Positions 22,278-33,817 of a stretch of 41,327 bases of DNA are shown in pieces. The position numbers were made by a program, and so were the translations under genes. A model generated the notes under the pieces. The model ran no database searches. It was not told the origin of the DNA and was given only the letters and a program-made list of their open reading frames with translations. How positions within the stretch are numbered: the stretch's first letter is position 1; every line of letters begins with the position of its first letter. Location of the stretch: the NCBI GenBank assembly GCA_003254885.1, contig QANT01008258.1, positions 1 to 41,327 on the forward strand, in the 5' to 3' direction. Source of the DNA: Purshia tridentata (Eukaryota; Streptophyta; Magnoliopsida; Rosales; Rosaceae).

Positions 22278-24201
22278 TTAATGGAAACTCTCTCTCTCTC
22301 TCTCTCTCTGTATATATATATATATGGATCTCCTACTGTAACATGAAAGGGTATATATATGTGCTAGTCAAGAGTGTACTTTTGTACTCTCTAGGACAAG
22401 TACATAGGGATAAGTTTTTCCTTATACCTAATCTATCTTATTTTCATCTTCTTTGAATATACATGAATCTAGCCATGTATTTGATATATTCAATACAATT
22501 CTAATGCATCAAATGTGACATATATGCATGTATCGTGATTGAGTGTTCCTCAAGACTTATCATGAATATTAATTGTACTGAGAGTTGAGAATTTCACCTT
22601 CTATATATATGCAATTGCACATTTTGTTGATTATCTCATATTGTAACATGAATAAAAAGATCTTTGTCAAGAGTTTAATTTTGTGATGAGTCGTTAAAAT
22701 GAATTTTAGAGGATATATATATATGAATGAAAATTTAAAGTCTGGGCAAGAGCATAATTTGCTATAAATAAATAAAATATTGTCATAACACAATAATCAG
22801 TTGTACTTTTATGCTCAATATAGATAAAGTCCGAAATAGAGACTCAAATATAAACATATAAGATAGCATCATATCTATTTCGTCCGAAATTACATAAATC
22901 ATAATTAAACTACAATGGTTGATCGATCCATTGTTATGATTGGTGGAGCCCAAAACCATTTTACAATGGTGGAGTTATTAAGCTATCAGTCCTAACATCC
23001 ATTTCGTTCAACTAATATTGGTATGTGGACTAGACATACATATATACAAGTAAGCAATCAATATTAAAAGAATAAGCTCTATCTCGATATACACTTCACA
23101 TATGCAATGACGTGTACGCATAACATTAATATATTTAATTAATCATCGTATTACTTTAGTGATTCTCTTGAATTAGATTCTGTTGACAATGGAAAGATTG
23201 CACCAATTAAACAAAATAAGCCATCACTTTCTTGAAGGTTCATTATAGTTTTTTTTATTTTTTTTTATTTTTAATTGGGTCATGTAAGGTTGATTAGTTT
23301 GAAGTACTTGAATGGAATGGTAGATGAAGTGAAGAAAGTTGGCCACCTTCTTAGCAGATACGACACATTTATTATATATGATATTGATCCAATCATTTGA
23401 GGTTAATTAATTGATTAAAGAAGTGAATTAAAAGAAAAAAGAAAAAGACACTTATCGTGATTCTTGGGCGCCTTTTGTTTTACATAAGCCCATTGTATAT
23501 CATAGATGTTCTGCTTGGTTGATCAGAAAGGGGAAATCAAAACAAAGTAGGATTAGCTTTCTTGTATATATAGTCCAATAATACAAATTAGATGATATAT
23601 TTCTGATAAGGGTTCTAGAATCTAAAGGCTGGATCAAATTATATGATGGATGTGACTTTTATCTACAAACCTATCTCAATCATATATGGGCCTTAATGTG
23701 TAATTGCCATTTTCCAACTGGTTATATTATATATATGCATGACAGCTATATTTGGGGTTGGCAATGAAGTAGATTAATGAACCAAGTATATTTGGTTATA
23801 ATTTCAACCAAACTTTTTCAATTCATAAAACAGATTTAAATCAGAATTAATATTTAACCTGCCTTTTGTTTTTATGGCCGCAAACTGTGTAATTAAGAGG
23901 ATATATATGCATGCAGGACCAGCAACAACAAGGCCATTAATGGTTAGTTGTTAGATATACATCTATGTTCCTGCCAACTAACACGTAATATTGCATTAAT
24001 TCATCAAAAACCAAGTAGTAAATTTGAAATTCAAAATCCAAAAAATCGAGTGAGTTAGTGATATTTCTCTCTATAATGTTAGAGAAATCTCAACTTTCTC
24101 AAATTAATTTAAAAAAAAAAAAACAAATCATGACCCTATTAATTACATGCAAATAAGTAATGCATTATTTTTCGAACAATATTTGGGTCATCCCACCTCC
24201 T
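22278..24201. other. Spacer between the two CASPL1F genes
   Basis: The start is 3' untranslated region with a CT run (about 22287-22308) and a TA run (about 22311-22325). After that it is AT-rich DNA with no gene, RNA gene or clear repeat that I can support. Confidence 0.5.
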
Positions 24202-24525
24202 AAAATTATAACTTCGGCAATGTTGGCGCATAATCGGAACCGTTCACATTTTAGATTACCTATTATAGATCATCTATGCAAAAAATCAACTCAATCGGAA
24301 ATCGTTTGATTATATAATTGTTCTCAATTAAATAGAAAAAATCAATTCTTTGGTCAAAAAATCACTCTTTAATCGGAAACTATTTATTTTTTCTATCTAA
24401 TTGATAACAATTATATAACTAAATGATTTTCGATTGAGTTGATTTTTGCATAGTTTATCTATAGTAGGTAATTTAAAATGTGAACGATTTTGATCATGCA
24501 TCGGCATTGTTGAAATTGCAATTTA
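24202..24525. mobile_element. Long-armed foldback element (MITE-like)
   Basis: The left arm (about 24202-24335) is the inverse of the right arm (about 24388-24525). Matching blocks include CGGCAATGTTGGCGCAT with ATGCATCGGCATTG, CGTTCACATTTTAGATTACC with GGTAATTTAAAATGTGAACG, and GCAAAAAATCAACTCAATCG with CGATTGAGTTGATTTTTGC. Arms are about 130 bases with roughly 85 percent pairing, around a short loop. A transcript could form a long hairpin. No target duplication is certain. Confidence 0.82.
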
Positions 24526-25012
24526 GAGAAATGGAGTGAACTTGAAGTACTCTCAAAGGGTAACCCAAATATTGTTCTTATTTTTCCCCTGAGGTTGACT
24601 AAATGTATCGATATTCTTTGGCTTAGGCCACTAATATACTTTGGCTTAATTGTTTAGAAATGGTGTAGGGTACAAGAAATCGTATCTATTTTCTCTGGCA
24701 TTCTAATTATTAATCATTTGTATTTAGAAATTAGAAAGAGAAAGTCTATGGTGTATAAGATAACGATCAAATGGCTCATACCAAGCAACTAAACACTTTT
24801 CAAATATATAAGTTAGCGTGCAGGAAACAGCAACTATATTGTATTTAGTCCATAAAGTGTGCCCGAAACATAAATATATATGTCTGCAAAATATTATCAC
24901 TATATATGTGTATCCCATAAGGGCCATAACCACCAGCCTGTGCTACTACAACTACACTTAAAAGAGCCTTATAAGCAAGAGTACTGCTAGCTCTACCACT
25001 TAAGCAGCTTCC
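24526..25012. other. Promoter region of CASPL1F copy B
   Basis: AT-rich DNA, with the proximal promoter presumably in the last 200 bases. CTTATAAG at about 24968 is a weak TATA candidate. No separate gene is seen. Confidence 0.4.
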
Positions 25013-27343
25013 ATGGGATCCCCGGATAAGCCCGCTGCCTCGGAAACCGGCAAGGAAGTACCGCCACCAACGGCAGGGTACGAGGCCACGCCTCGCGCCT
25101 GGAAAGCTGACTTGTTTGTGATTGATGTGGCTCTTAGGTTCTTAGTGTTTGCAGCATCACTTACAAGTGTGTTGGTCTTCGTCACTAGCAACCAAACGGT
25201 ACTCCGAGGTCCTTTCCCAATTGAGGCCAAGTTCAATCACTCTCCAGCCTTCATGTAAGTTACATACATATATATATATATATATATGCACCTAAAATCA
25301 TTTCAATTAAATTTCCTAGCTAATTGTTAGATGGTAATTACACAATTAAACATGCACATGCATATGTATTATCACCAAATTACTAAGACTATTGAACTCT
25401 ACATTACATGAAGTTTCTTGATGAACAAGAATTTAATTACTTTCATATTGTTTTTATTTTCAAAAGCAAACAAAAAAATAAAAACAAAACAAAAAATCAC
25501 ACCAAAAATATGAGACATCATATATGGGTCCAACTACAATTTCTAACAACTTGTTTATACTGTGAAATCGGGATTTCAAATCGATCATCTACATCTACAT
25601 ATATACTTGTATCAATCATTTTAATTATTAGCCAATTAATGAGGGATATATTAGCTCTAGCTAGTTAGGCTATGGCAGCTATTACAGCACAGTCAGAATG
25701 AATGATTAAATGAGTAATTGAATTCATGTTTTCTCCCCTACGTAGGAACATGGAATTAAATTTTCAAACTTTTTTTTGTTAAGGTTTTTAAATATTACAA
25801 AATTAAAATTGTCAAAAGGTTTTTAACAATTTTAATTATTTTAGTTTAAATTTTCAACGAAATCAAAATTATTTGAAATTTTCATAATTTTTGTCTCTTA
25901 AAATTCCAGATTTAATTTCTTGAATAAGAACATGATTATGACCCTTTCTTACCATGAAGTAGGTAATTTAATAATTCTGGACCACCAGCCACCTGCTGCA
26001 GGGAAAGTGAAGCTCATTTGATGAGTTGTAATCAGTATGTCTAATCAAAATTAAATAGTCATCTTTCCTTTAACATGGAATCAATCCATCTTTTCTTATG
26101 GAAGTAGTGGAATTCTCTTTTCCTAGTTCAAGAAAAACAATTTTTTCAACCTAGAGGGTGACTTTTATGTCCCAAATGTCATAAAAAATGTTTTTTTCTT
26201 AGACAAAAAAAAAATATATATATATATAGTATGTGTGTTTATGTTGCCAAATCATTTGGATCATTGATCAGATTGACCATTTACGAAATGCATGGTTTAA
26301 ATCCAAATTCGTGTTAATAACACCAACATCCTATATTTTATGATGCAGCAAAACCCGTATCTTTTTTAAAGTGTGTATGATATCACACTAACTTCCTAAT
26401 CTAGTACCTAGTCTAAAAAAAAAAAATATATATCTCTTAGACCTATAGCCAGGTATCTACAGTCAAAGACAGTAATACATAAATATAAAAATTAATCAAT
26501 TGGCATCTAGGTTGGAACCCCATGCATGTCACCCACTCACCCACAACACAATTTTCTAATAACCTTAGGGATAGGATGGACCCACAATTCCTCATAAGAA
26601 ATTGGGGGTTGTAATAGTAATATCTCAATCATAAGCAGGAAATCTTGTATAAAATCTTTCACTCATATCAATTGGCCACGTCAAGGAACTTTTTTCATTG
26701 ATATATACATACCATTATTCTAATATGTAAGTTATTCAGAAATAGATTACATGTGGTTTTAACACTGTTTCACGTTTCAGATACTTTGTGGCCGCACTAT
26801 CAGTTGCAGGCCTCTACGCTATTCTTACTACACTAGCATCCATTTCGGTCATCTGGAAGCCAATATTCTCAGCAAAGTTCTTGCTCCATTTTGCATTTTG
26901 GGATGTGGTAAGCTCTACTCTGTTTTCCAATTTGCACCAACAACAAAAACAATCAGACACCAAAACCCATATTTAATACATCAGAACAAAGTAACACATA
27001 TGCTATAGCACGTCTAACTATTATATATCCTATAACCAAACATTAACATTTGTTCATTTTATTCTTGTTATGGTAAACAAGATTGACAAACTATGTGCAA
27101 TGATTAATTATGATGCAGCTGATATTGGGTTTGGTAGCCTCGGCCACAGGCACTGCTGGGGGTGTTGCATATATTGGATATAAGGGCAATCATCATGTGC
27201 AGTGGCCTAAGGTGTGCAACATTTATGACAAGTACTGTCGACACATAGCAGGCTCCCTTGCTACCTCATTGTTTGCCTCAGTTCTGCTGGTCCTTCTGGT
27301 CTGGCTCTCTACTTTCAGCCTCCACAGAAAGATTCCCAAATAG
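25013..27343 (+). CDS. CASP-like protein, CASPL1F type, copy B
   Basis: Exons: 25013-25254, 26781-26907 and 27119-27343, all GT-AG, giving 197 aa. The N-terminus (1-31) is hydrophilic and Pro-rich. TM1 is about 33-58 with conserved Arg42. The loop is short and ends NHSPAFIYFV. TM2 is about 82-105. TM3 is about 111-135 with conserved Asp122. The following loop has GYKGN, W, and the pair C...C within [13 protein letters not shown]4 is about 158-183, with a basic tail HRKIPK. This closely follows the plant CASPL1F subgroup pattern. It probably localises to the plasma membrane and oligomerises like other CASP-family proteins (family knowledge). Intron 1 is unusually long (about 1.5 kb) for this neighbourhood. 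Confidence 0.93.
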
Positions 27344-28275
27344 AGAGTTTGTGAACAAGGCCATACATCATCCCTTCAAATAATGTGTGTGTGAATGTGT
27401 CATATTGGATTTGTGTATATTTTATAGGTTCTTTTATTGTGTAAATGTTGTCTACTTGTAAGGTGTATCTTGTCTCTGGTTTGTCTTGTGTCATTTGTAA
27501 GACTCATGGTGGAATATTAGTGTTTGGATTTGTGTATTTATAGCTGCTTTGGGTTGTCTTGTATCATGTGTAATTCATCATTCATGGGTTTTCTAAGTGC
27601 AGAGATGAATGGAAGTTTGGTTTTAATTTGGAGCTTTCTTTAGCCCAGAAGAAGGGCTCAAAGGGTCAGATTAAAACCAGAGTCATTTATTAAAAGAGTT
27701 CAAAAGAAAGGAACCATGAGATCTGTGAGAAGACTGGGGACATTGTCCTCTCGGGTCATTGTGATTCATGAATATCAAATTTGGTAAAATATGAGCATTG
27801 ATGTGGTTTACTTGAAGTTTCAGCTCATTTTTTTCCATGGCTTGCCTAAAAAAGGATTAGCTACACCATATTCATAGAAATTGGAACTAAGAAAACCATA
27901 ATAAATCAGAGATGCTATTGCTCCAACTTCCAAGTAATCAAACACTAAACAGTGACATTCATAAGAATGTCAGGGAAATTCTGCCCACTTTGCACTGAAG
28001 AGAAAAAGATGAAAACTATAATCAGAACCCAACCTGACCTATTACTAGACGATAAACAAGTGATTACATAACGGGAATTAAGTAAACAAATTCGATGATA
28101 TACTGACATAATTGCAGAACCAGTGAATCATCTCACAACAATGATCAAAATCACTTGATTGTCACTCATTCAAAACAACTGGTAAGAAACTGCATACCTT
28201 AAAGCAGCCTAATGTACAAAACTGGTTGAACCAATTGAGAAAGTGAATGTACAAATTTATTACAACAGGATATTG
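27344..28275. other. Intergenic region between convergent genes
   Basis: 3' regions of the CASPL1F copy B gene (plus strand) and the DVR gene (minus strand). No additional gene or repeat is seen. Confidence 0.5.
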
Positions 28276-29535
28276 TTAGAAGATCGTTTGTTCTCCTAAT
28301 TCCTGACCAGCCATGCCCTCCCTCAGCACAGTCTCAAAGAATTCTTCCAATGTGTCTTTGCCATAACTTGGTGTTTTCTCCGCATTATATTCTCCAGTCT
28401 CAGGATCCAAAACCAGCATACTCTCAGCTGCATAATACCTTCCAATTTTTCCAAATTCAGCAGCATCTTCCACTGAAGGAAAGATCTTTACAAGGAAATC
28501 AAGAACCCCGATGCCAAAGTCCATAATCCCAATGGGCACTTTCAAGAACTTCGGTTCCCTCCCCACAAGTCTAAACAACAACTCCCCTTGCTCCAATGGT
28601 GTCATCGCCTTCCCTGGTCCACCAATGGGCAAAAGCTGGTTGATTTTGTTTTCACTCAACACACAATCTGCCATAAAAGAAGCCAAATCCGGCTCGCTAA
28701 TTGGCTTGCAAGCGCACAACTTTCCATCCCCAAACATCACATAAGGCTTGCCATTTTTCACCAATTCAACCTGACCACCCAAGCTTTTAAAGAATGCAGT
28801 TGGCCTCACAATACTATAAGTGAACCCATTGTTCTCTTCAGCTTCTCTGATCAACTCAGCCTCGAATTTCAGCTTTGCACGCTGGAACTCAAGAAGGGGC
28901 TTCTGCACACATATTGCAGAAAGCAATACAAAATGTGAAGCCCCACGATTCCTACCGGCAACAAGACTATTCTTTGTTGCCTCATAGTCTATCTTCCAAG
29001 AGTCCTTTACACCACCACTACGGCTAGCAAGGCATGAAACAACAACATCAATTGAAACCCCCAAGTCTTCCAAAGATTTCTCCAAAGTATCCAAATTGGT
29101 CACATCTGAAAAGCACACATTGGCTCCTTTCAACTGGTTCAAAGTCTCATCCTTGCTATTTTGACCTCTAATCCCACTCCTCTCCCTAGCAATGGCTATA
29201 ACATTGAACTCTCTGTTAACTAACTCCTTAACCACAAATTTCCCAATGTACCCAGTTGCACCCACCACCAAAATATTAATATCTTTTGGGGTTTTGTCTC
29301 TGAATGAAGGTGGAGTAACGGTTTCAACACTTGGGGTTGCTGAAGCTGAAATGGGTTTGAATCTTTCTTTGCTAAACTTAAAGATTTCAGACAAGTTTAA
29401 AGGTGAAGATGGTAAACCATAAGGAACAGAGCTTACCTTAGTTGGGTTGGTGAACTGAGAAGAGAAACTTGTCGAGAACCTTTGGTTCTTTGCTGAATGA
29501 AGATTGAATGCAAGGGAGGAGAAGCAAAGTGACAT
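28276..29535 (-). CDS. DVR: Divinyl chlorophyllide a 8-vinyl-reductase, chloroplast
   Basis: Single-exon frame of 419 aa. The enzyme reduces the 8-vinyl group of divinyl chlorophyllide (and related pigments) to ethyl using NADPH, a step of chlorophyll biosynthesis in the plastid; loss of the Arabidopsis gene (PCB2) causes divinyl chlorophyll accumulation. Residues 1 to about 65 are Ser-rich and acid-poor, a chloroplast transit peptide. The Rossmann nucleotide-binding motif is VGATGYIG (91-98). Further landmarks are [13 protein letters not shown] (163-175), YEATKN (184-189), [12 protein letters not shown] (244-255) and a conserved C-terminal region ([20 protein letters not shown]). It is an atypical short-chain dehydrogenase without the classical YxxxK pair at the usual place. 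Length fits the family (about 417 aa). The start is the first ATG and directly begins the transit peptide. Confidence 0.97.
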   Translation of the reverse strand: MSLCFSSLAFNLHSAKNQRFSTSFSSQFTNPTKVSSVPYGLPSSPLNLSEIFKFSKERFKPISASATPSVETVTPPSFRDKTPKDINILVVGATGYIGKFVVKELVNREFNVIAIARERSGIRGQNSKDETLNQLKGANVCFSDVTNLDTLEKSLEDLGVSIDVVVSCLASRSGGVKDSWKIDYEATKNSLVAGRNRGASHFVLLSAICVQKPLLEFQRAKLKFEAELIREAEENNGFTYSIVRPTAFFKSLGGQVELVKNGKPYVMFGDGKLCACKPISEPDLASFMADCVLSENKINQLLPIGGPGKAMTPLEQGELLFRLVGREPKFLKVPIGIMDFGIGVLDFLVKIFPSVEDAAEFGKIGRYYAAESMLVLDPETGEYNAEKTPSYGKDTLEEFFETVLREGMAGQELGEQTIF

Positions 29536-30233
29536 TTTTTTTTTGGGTTCAACTCCGAGACAGTTGATCAGTGAGGAGTTTGTGGTTTTGGTTCGGTATT
29601 GGTTGTAAGAAAAGGAAAATCCGGAAAAGAAAAAGAAAGAGAATCAAGGAATTTGTGAGGCACCAAATGTGAGAGAGTTGAACACCATGGTCGTTTTGGA
29701 GGTTACTATATCTCATAGTAGAATCCAAATGATAGGTGGATATGATCTCAATGTGAATAATAGGGATGACGTGAAAGCAAATTGGACAGGGTCATAATTG
29801 GTGAGATGGCCCTTTAGGCCCAAACCAATTGGGCCAAAATCTAATCTGCGCAGAGTTTGGCCCTACCTTCATGGGCTCACCCACTGGCCCATTTATTTTA
29901 TATACTTAACTCACTACATTACATGGGCATACTTTAGGAAGCAAAAGCTTTTGCTAGTCAAATGAGGAATTTTCAAACTTAGGACTAGTGGTTGGGCAAG
30001 CTTCTTAGACCAACCATTTAGGGTTCAGAAAATAACAAAAATGTCCAAATAGAAGGTGTACTGTCTCAATCAATAGGTGTTCTTTTCCTTCCCCCCCTTC
30101 TTTCCCAGCAATTTCCACCATAAAATTCAATAATTCATGAACAAGACATAGAGACCACCAAAGGAAATTCACATGGTGGATCTATATAGCCAAAATCTAA
30201 ATGGTTTGTGTAAAATCTATGTTTTCAGTACAA
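29536..30233. other. DVR promoter region and spacer
   Basis: Upstream region of the minus-strand DVR gene. It contains the GGCCCA/TGGGCC cluster listed separately. No gene is seen. Confidence 0.5.
29807..29891. promoter_or_regulatory. Cluster of TGGGCC/GGCCCA (site II) motifs upstream of DVR
   Basis: GGCCC-type cores occur at 29808, 29817 (GGCCCA), 29830 (TGGGCC inverse), 29859 and 29886 (GGCCCA), with a CCAAT box at 29825. The cluster is about 270-355 bases before the DVR start codon. Such motifs are bound by TCP factors and are common in plant genes for organelle and ribosome functions (established knowledge). Use here is inferred. Confidence 0.5.
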
Positions 30234-30781
30234 ATTCATAATTTGGTAAGGAAAATGATCTCTTAACAAACTATTAATATGAATTATTAGCTCAGTGGAC
30301 TCATAATTGAATGTGTGATGTAAATTCAAAATGTAAAACATAATCATCTTACAGGTATTAAAAACACTAGCCTTACAAGTAATCATACTAACAAAGTCAA
30401 AGCTAAAACCCCAAACTCAATATTGTGATTCACTGATTCGTGAAGTTGGGTTATAAAGGAAATGAACTTTGCTTGGGAATGCACATGAAAACAGAAACAT
30501 ATTGCAAGCATTGCTTAGAGAGAGGGATGTAATTACAAAAATTGATAAAGTTTGTCTGATCTATAACAATTGGATAAGACATCATGATTTGAAGACCTTA
30601 TTTGTGACAATTAAACACATATTAAGAGATTACATCAAACTCAAACACTTAAGTAGTATGAAACCAACCATATGTATATGTTGGGGTCTTGGAAACATGC
30701 ATGATTATTATTACCGGCACCTCTATGCAGCAGACTGGAGAACAATTGCAGAGAAGAGAGATTGCCCTTATTATATGTCTG

Positions 30782-30928
30782 TCAGCAGCATCTGTAGATG
30801 GCAACAAAACCACCACGCCGCGGCGGCGGGGATAAAACAGTCATTATAACAAGAGCCAAGACAATGACAACGAGAACGGCTGTGAGGTTGAGACCATCAT
30901 CGTCTTCAGAGCAGCAATACTTGCCCAT
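30782..30928 (-). CDS. 48-aa membrane-anchored small protein, copy 1
   Basis: This frame is below usual ORF cut-offs. It starts at ATG 30928-30926 and stops at 30782. Features: an N-terminal MGKYCCSEDDDG block with a Cys pair and acidic residues; one hydrophobic helix (about residues 15-32, LTAVLVVIVLALVIMTVL) as a single transmembrane segment; then SPPPRRGG and a C-terminal IYRCC. Evidence that it is real: the duplicate at 33674-33817 keeps the frame, the start, the stop and nearly all residues, while surrounding DNA has indels. A TATA-like AGTTTATAGC lies about 145 bases upstream on the minus strand, in both copies. Function is unknown. Cysteines at both ends suggest lipidation or disulfide or metal roles, which is speculation. 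I have a vague recollection of similar plant hypothetical proteins but cannot name one. Confidence 0.65.
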   Translation of the reverse strand: MGKYCCSEDDDGLNLTAVLVVIVLALVIMTVLSPPPRRGGFVAIYRCC

Positions 30929-31266
30929 ATTTATGATGATATATCAGACAAAAGTTTGTATTTGATTTTGATTCTTCTGCAAATGGACTATGAGATTGAG
31001 AGGGAGTGAATTTGAGGAGGGATTAGATTAGAGAACACATTTGCCTGCAGATCTGTTTCACAATTTCTAGCTATAAACTGTATGAGGTCAAGTTGACTTG
31101 AATACGAAATTCTAGTTGTAGACTAGACTTGTAAGATGGAGCTGCCTCGAAATTACACTTTGAATCCTCCTCCTTAAAAGGTCACATGTTTCCATTACAC
31201 CCAAGAAAAGTCACAGGTTCTAGATCCATCTCACTCCATTCCCCTTTTTAGTTTCCACTGACTAAG

Positions 31267-31725
31267 AGCATATCTAAAAACTATTGTAAAATCACTTTTC
31301 AAATTCACATTTAATAACTTATGTGGCAATTTGAAAAGTGATATTTGCTACTTAAATTTTTTATTATTTAAAAGACTCTTTTAATTTTAAATATTTGTAT
31401 TTATTCTATGCACTAATATTAATATTTTGTTTATGCACTAATTATTTGTATTTATTCTATGCAATATTTATTTTTAAAGTTTAATTTATTCAACTAAAAT
31501 TTTCTATTAGAGGAAAAAGAATGAAAAATGTATAAAAAATATAAGCAAAATTAAATGTCATTAATATTTGATGAGAGGAGAGAGGGTCTTAAATTTGAAA
31601 AAAGAGAAATTAAATTGTCAATTTAAGATTCATTTTGAAAGGTCTTATAGAGCTCAAAATACTCTTTTCTTTTTTCAAAAAATAAAAAATTTTTCATTTA
31701 AAAAGTTTTTTAAAGATACTTTAAA
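31267..31725. mobile_element. 459-bp insertion in duplication unit 1
   Basis: Unit 2 reads straight from CCTAAG to TAAAG at 34166/34167. Unit 1 has 459 AT-rich bases between the same words. The left end (AGCATATCTAAAAAC) and the inverse of the right end (AGTATCTTTAAAAAAC) are similar, giving imperfect inverted termini, and AGAGCAT-CT-style starts are common in plant MITEs. No clean target duplication is seen. A deletion from unit 2 is the alternative. Confidence 0.5.
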
Positions 31726-32227
31726 TAAAGATTCGCGACATATGTTTCAATTCCATTTGAGAAAATTGAACCATAAACGTGCCTAACTTAATTCTAACAC
31801 GTTATCCTACAGTTCCTACTTACCCTCATCATTAAAACTAACCCCAAAGACTATTAGTATTTAATATTTAAGTGTTCCAACTGTTTTTTTCACATGTTTC
31901 TAGGTCCACAGTTTTTATTATCTATTAAATAACAACTTGCAAGCTGTAATATTAAACTATAAAGGACAATATAAGAGAGAGAGAAACAGTACCTGCTAAT
32001 TAATTCTAAATTTCCTAATGAGAAAATGACAATCATAAGTAGAAAAGCGGTGACGTGACGTTAAGACTGAACGGAGATTTTATATCTCTGAAATTTTTTT
32101 TTTATTACAAAGTTTAAAATATAATTCTTAATTATTATTTTACTTAAAAAAATTTTATTTTTTTTATCAACTTTATGAAAAAAATACAAAAGGAAACAGA
32201 ATATTTAAGAACAAAAAATCTCCACCC

Positions 32228-32275
32228 GTTAAGACAACCCTCATCTTCAAGATTGCAATGCTTCCCGATCTTGCA
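32228..32275 (-). pseudogene. Remnant of the small-protein N-terminus, unit 1
   Basis: On the minus strand the words ATCGGGAAGCATTGCAATC and GAAGATGAGGG, then TCTTAACGG, resemble the start of the 48-aa gene (ATGGGCAAGTATTGCTG, GAAGACGATGATGG, TCTCAACC). Translation gives IGKHCNLEDEGCLNG against MGKYCCSEDDDGLN. The ATG is lost (ATC) and no hydrophobic segment follows. Confidence 0.45.
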
Positions 32276-32857
32276 AGTTGGAATATAACCGACAAAATAA
32301 AAAGGTCTGTTTCTAGTTTCATATGACAAATTGACAATAGGGAAATTTTGATTTCCTCTTCTTTATTCCTCTTTCGTCTAATTCAACATCTACAATCATT
32401 TCTGTTCTCACGTTTTTATATTTGATGATGCCTTTTTGCAAAATTTAAAATTTATTTGGTTATGTTTTTTACTTTTTTTTTTTAATAATTAAAGAGATGG
32501 GGGAATGAGAGAAGATAGAGAAAAAGGAAGAGAACCAAGCAAGAAAAAGATAATAGAAAATAGATGGATTAAAATTAAATCTCTCAATTTATTTAAAATT
32601 GTTTTTTATTTTTAATTTTTTTGGAAAAGCTAGTGTTGAAACTAGGTGAGTAGAGAGAAATTTTGATATTAAACAGATGATTAACGTAAAAGTAATCTCA
32701 ATAACAGCGCCCTAAACAAAGGATCAGGTCTAAATTAAGTAAGAGATGAAGAAAACTTGCCTGTTATTCAAAGTAAGCACTTGTTACATTAATTGCAATG
32801 GATTGTGAAACTAATGTGTTATGAAAGCAAGTATGACACTATGAAAGCACTGATGGT

Positions 32858-33010
32858 TCATGCCTTCATGGTGCTTCCACAGTATTGAAGAAGCATGTCA
32901 CAGAGAAAAGTGCAAGTGCAGTCTACTTTGCCATGGCAGAAAACAGTAGGTGTTAGTTTATCAGATTCCGAAATCTGAGTGAAATCACAAATCACCATCA
33001 AGTTTTCATG
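32858..33010 (-). other. Possible cysteine-rich terminal exon, copy 1
   Basis: After a splice-acceptor-like GATTGCAG, the minus strand is open for 50 codons to a TGA at 32858. Its last 33 residues contain five Cys in CHGKVDCTCTFLC and QYCGSTMKA. The matching exon in unit 2 is also open. No first exon with a signal peptide was found, so it is not called as a gene. Confidence 0.3.
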
Positions 33011-33673
33011 CTGCAATCAAGAACCAAGCATGGTCTGTCTGTACCAACAAAACCAGATGGAATACATCTTATGTAACAGCAAAGTAAACACAGAAAATTT
33101 TTATACAGAGATATGTTCATAATTTGGTAAGGAAAATGCTCTCTTACCAAACTATTAATATGAATTATTAATTAAGTGGACTCATAATTGAATGTGTGAT
33201 GTAAATTCAAAATGTAAAACATAATCATCTTACATGAATTAAAAACACCAGCCTTACAAGTTTTCATACAAATAAAGTCAAAGCTAAAAAGCCCAAACTC
33301 AATATTGTGATTCACTGATTTGTGAAGTTGGGTTATAAAGGAAATGAACTTTGCTTGGGAATGCACATGAAAACAGAAACATATTGCAAGTATTGCTTAG
33401 AGAGAGGGAAACTGTATGCAATTACAAAATTAATTGATAAAAGTTTGTCTGGTCTAAAACAATTGGGTAAGACATCATGATTTGAAGACCTTATTTGTGA
33501 CAACTAAACACATTAAAAGATTTACATCAAACTCAAACAATCCAGTAGTATGAAACCAACCATATATATATTTTGGGGTCTTGGAAACATGCATGATTAT
33601 TATTACCGGCACCTCTATGCAGCAGACTGGAGAACAATTGCAGAGAAGAGAGATTGCCCTTATTACATGTCTG

Positions 33674-33817
33674 TCAGCAGCATCTGTAGATGGCAACAAC
33701 ACCACCACGCCGCTGCGGGAATAAAACAGTCATAATGACAAGAGCCAAGACAATGACAACGAGTACGGCTGCGAGGTTGGGACCATCATCTTCTGCAGAG
33801 CAGCACAACTTCCCCAT
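33674..33817 (-). CDS. 47-aa membrane-anchored small protein, copy 2
   Basis: ATG at 33817-33815, stop at 33674. The protein has the same plan as copy 1: MGKLCCSAEDDG, then the hydrophobic helix (about 15-32, LAAVLVVIVLALVIMTVL), then FPQRRGG and IYRCC. The transmembrane segment is almost unchanged, while the middle loses one codon in the proline run (PPP to PQ) without breaking frame. In-frame indels and conserved ends argue for coding selection. The upstream leader with CAGTTTATAGC is also kept. Function is unknown. The gene lies in unit 2 of the tandem duplication, about 2.9 kb from copy 1 in the same orientation. Confidence 0.65.
   Translation of the reverse strand: MGKLCCSAEDDGPNLAAVLVVIVLALVIMTVLFPQRRGGVVAIYRCC

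Noticed and set aside
20669..22308. CT runs as CRISPR-like or regulatory arrays
   Set aside because: They are simple dinucleotide microsatellites of the kind common in plant introns, leaders and 3' regions; there are no spacers.
28511..28938. Open frames of 77 and 116 aa opposite DVR
   Set aside because: They are antisense shadows of the DVR coding frame.
33475..33735. Open frames around the small-protein gene in unit 2, and the similar frame at 30469-30849
   Set aside because: They overlap the 47-48 aa genes in other frames or on the other strand and are not kept between the two units beyond the shared DNA.
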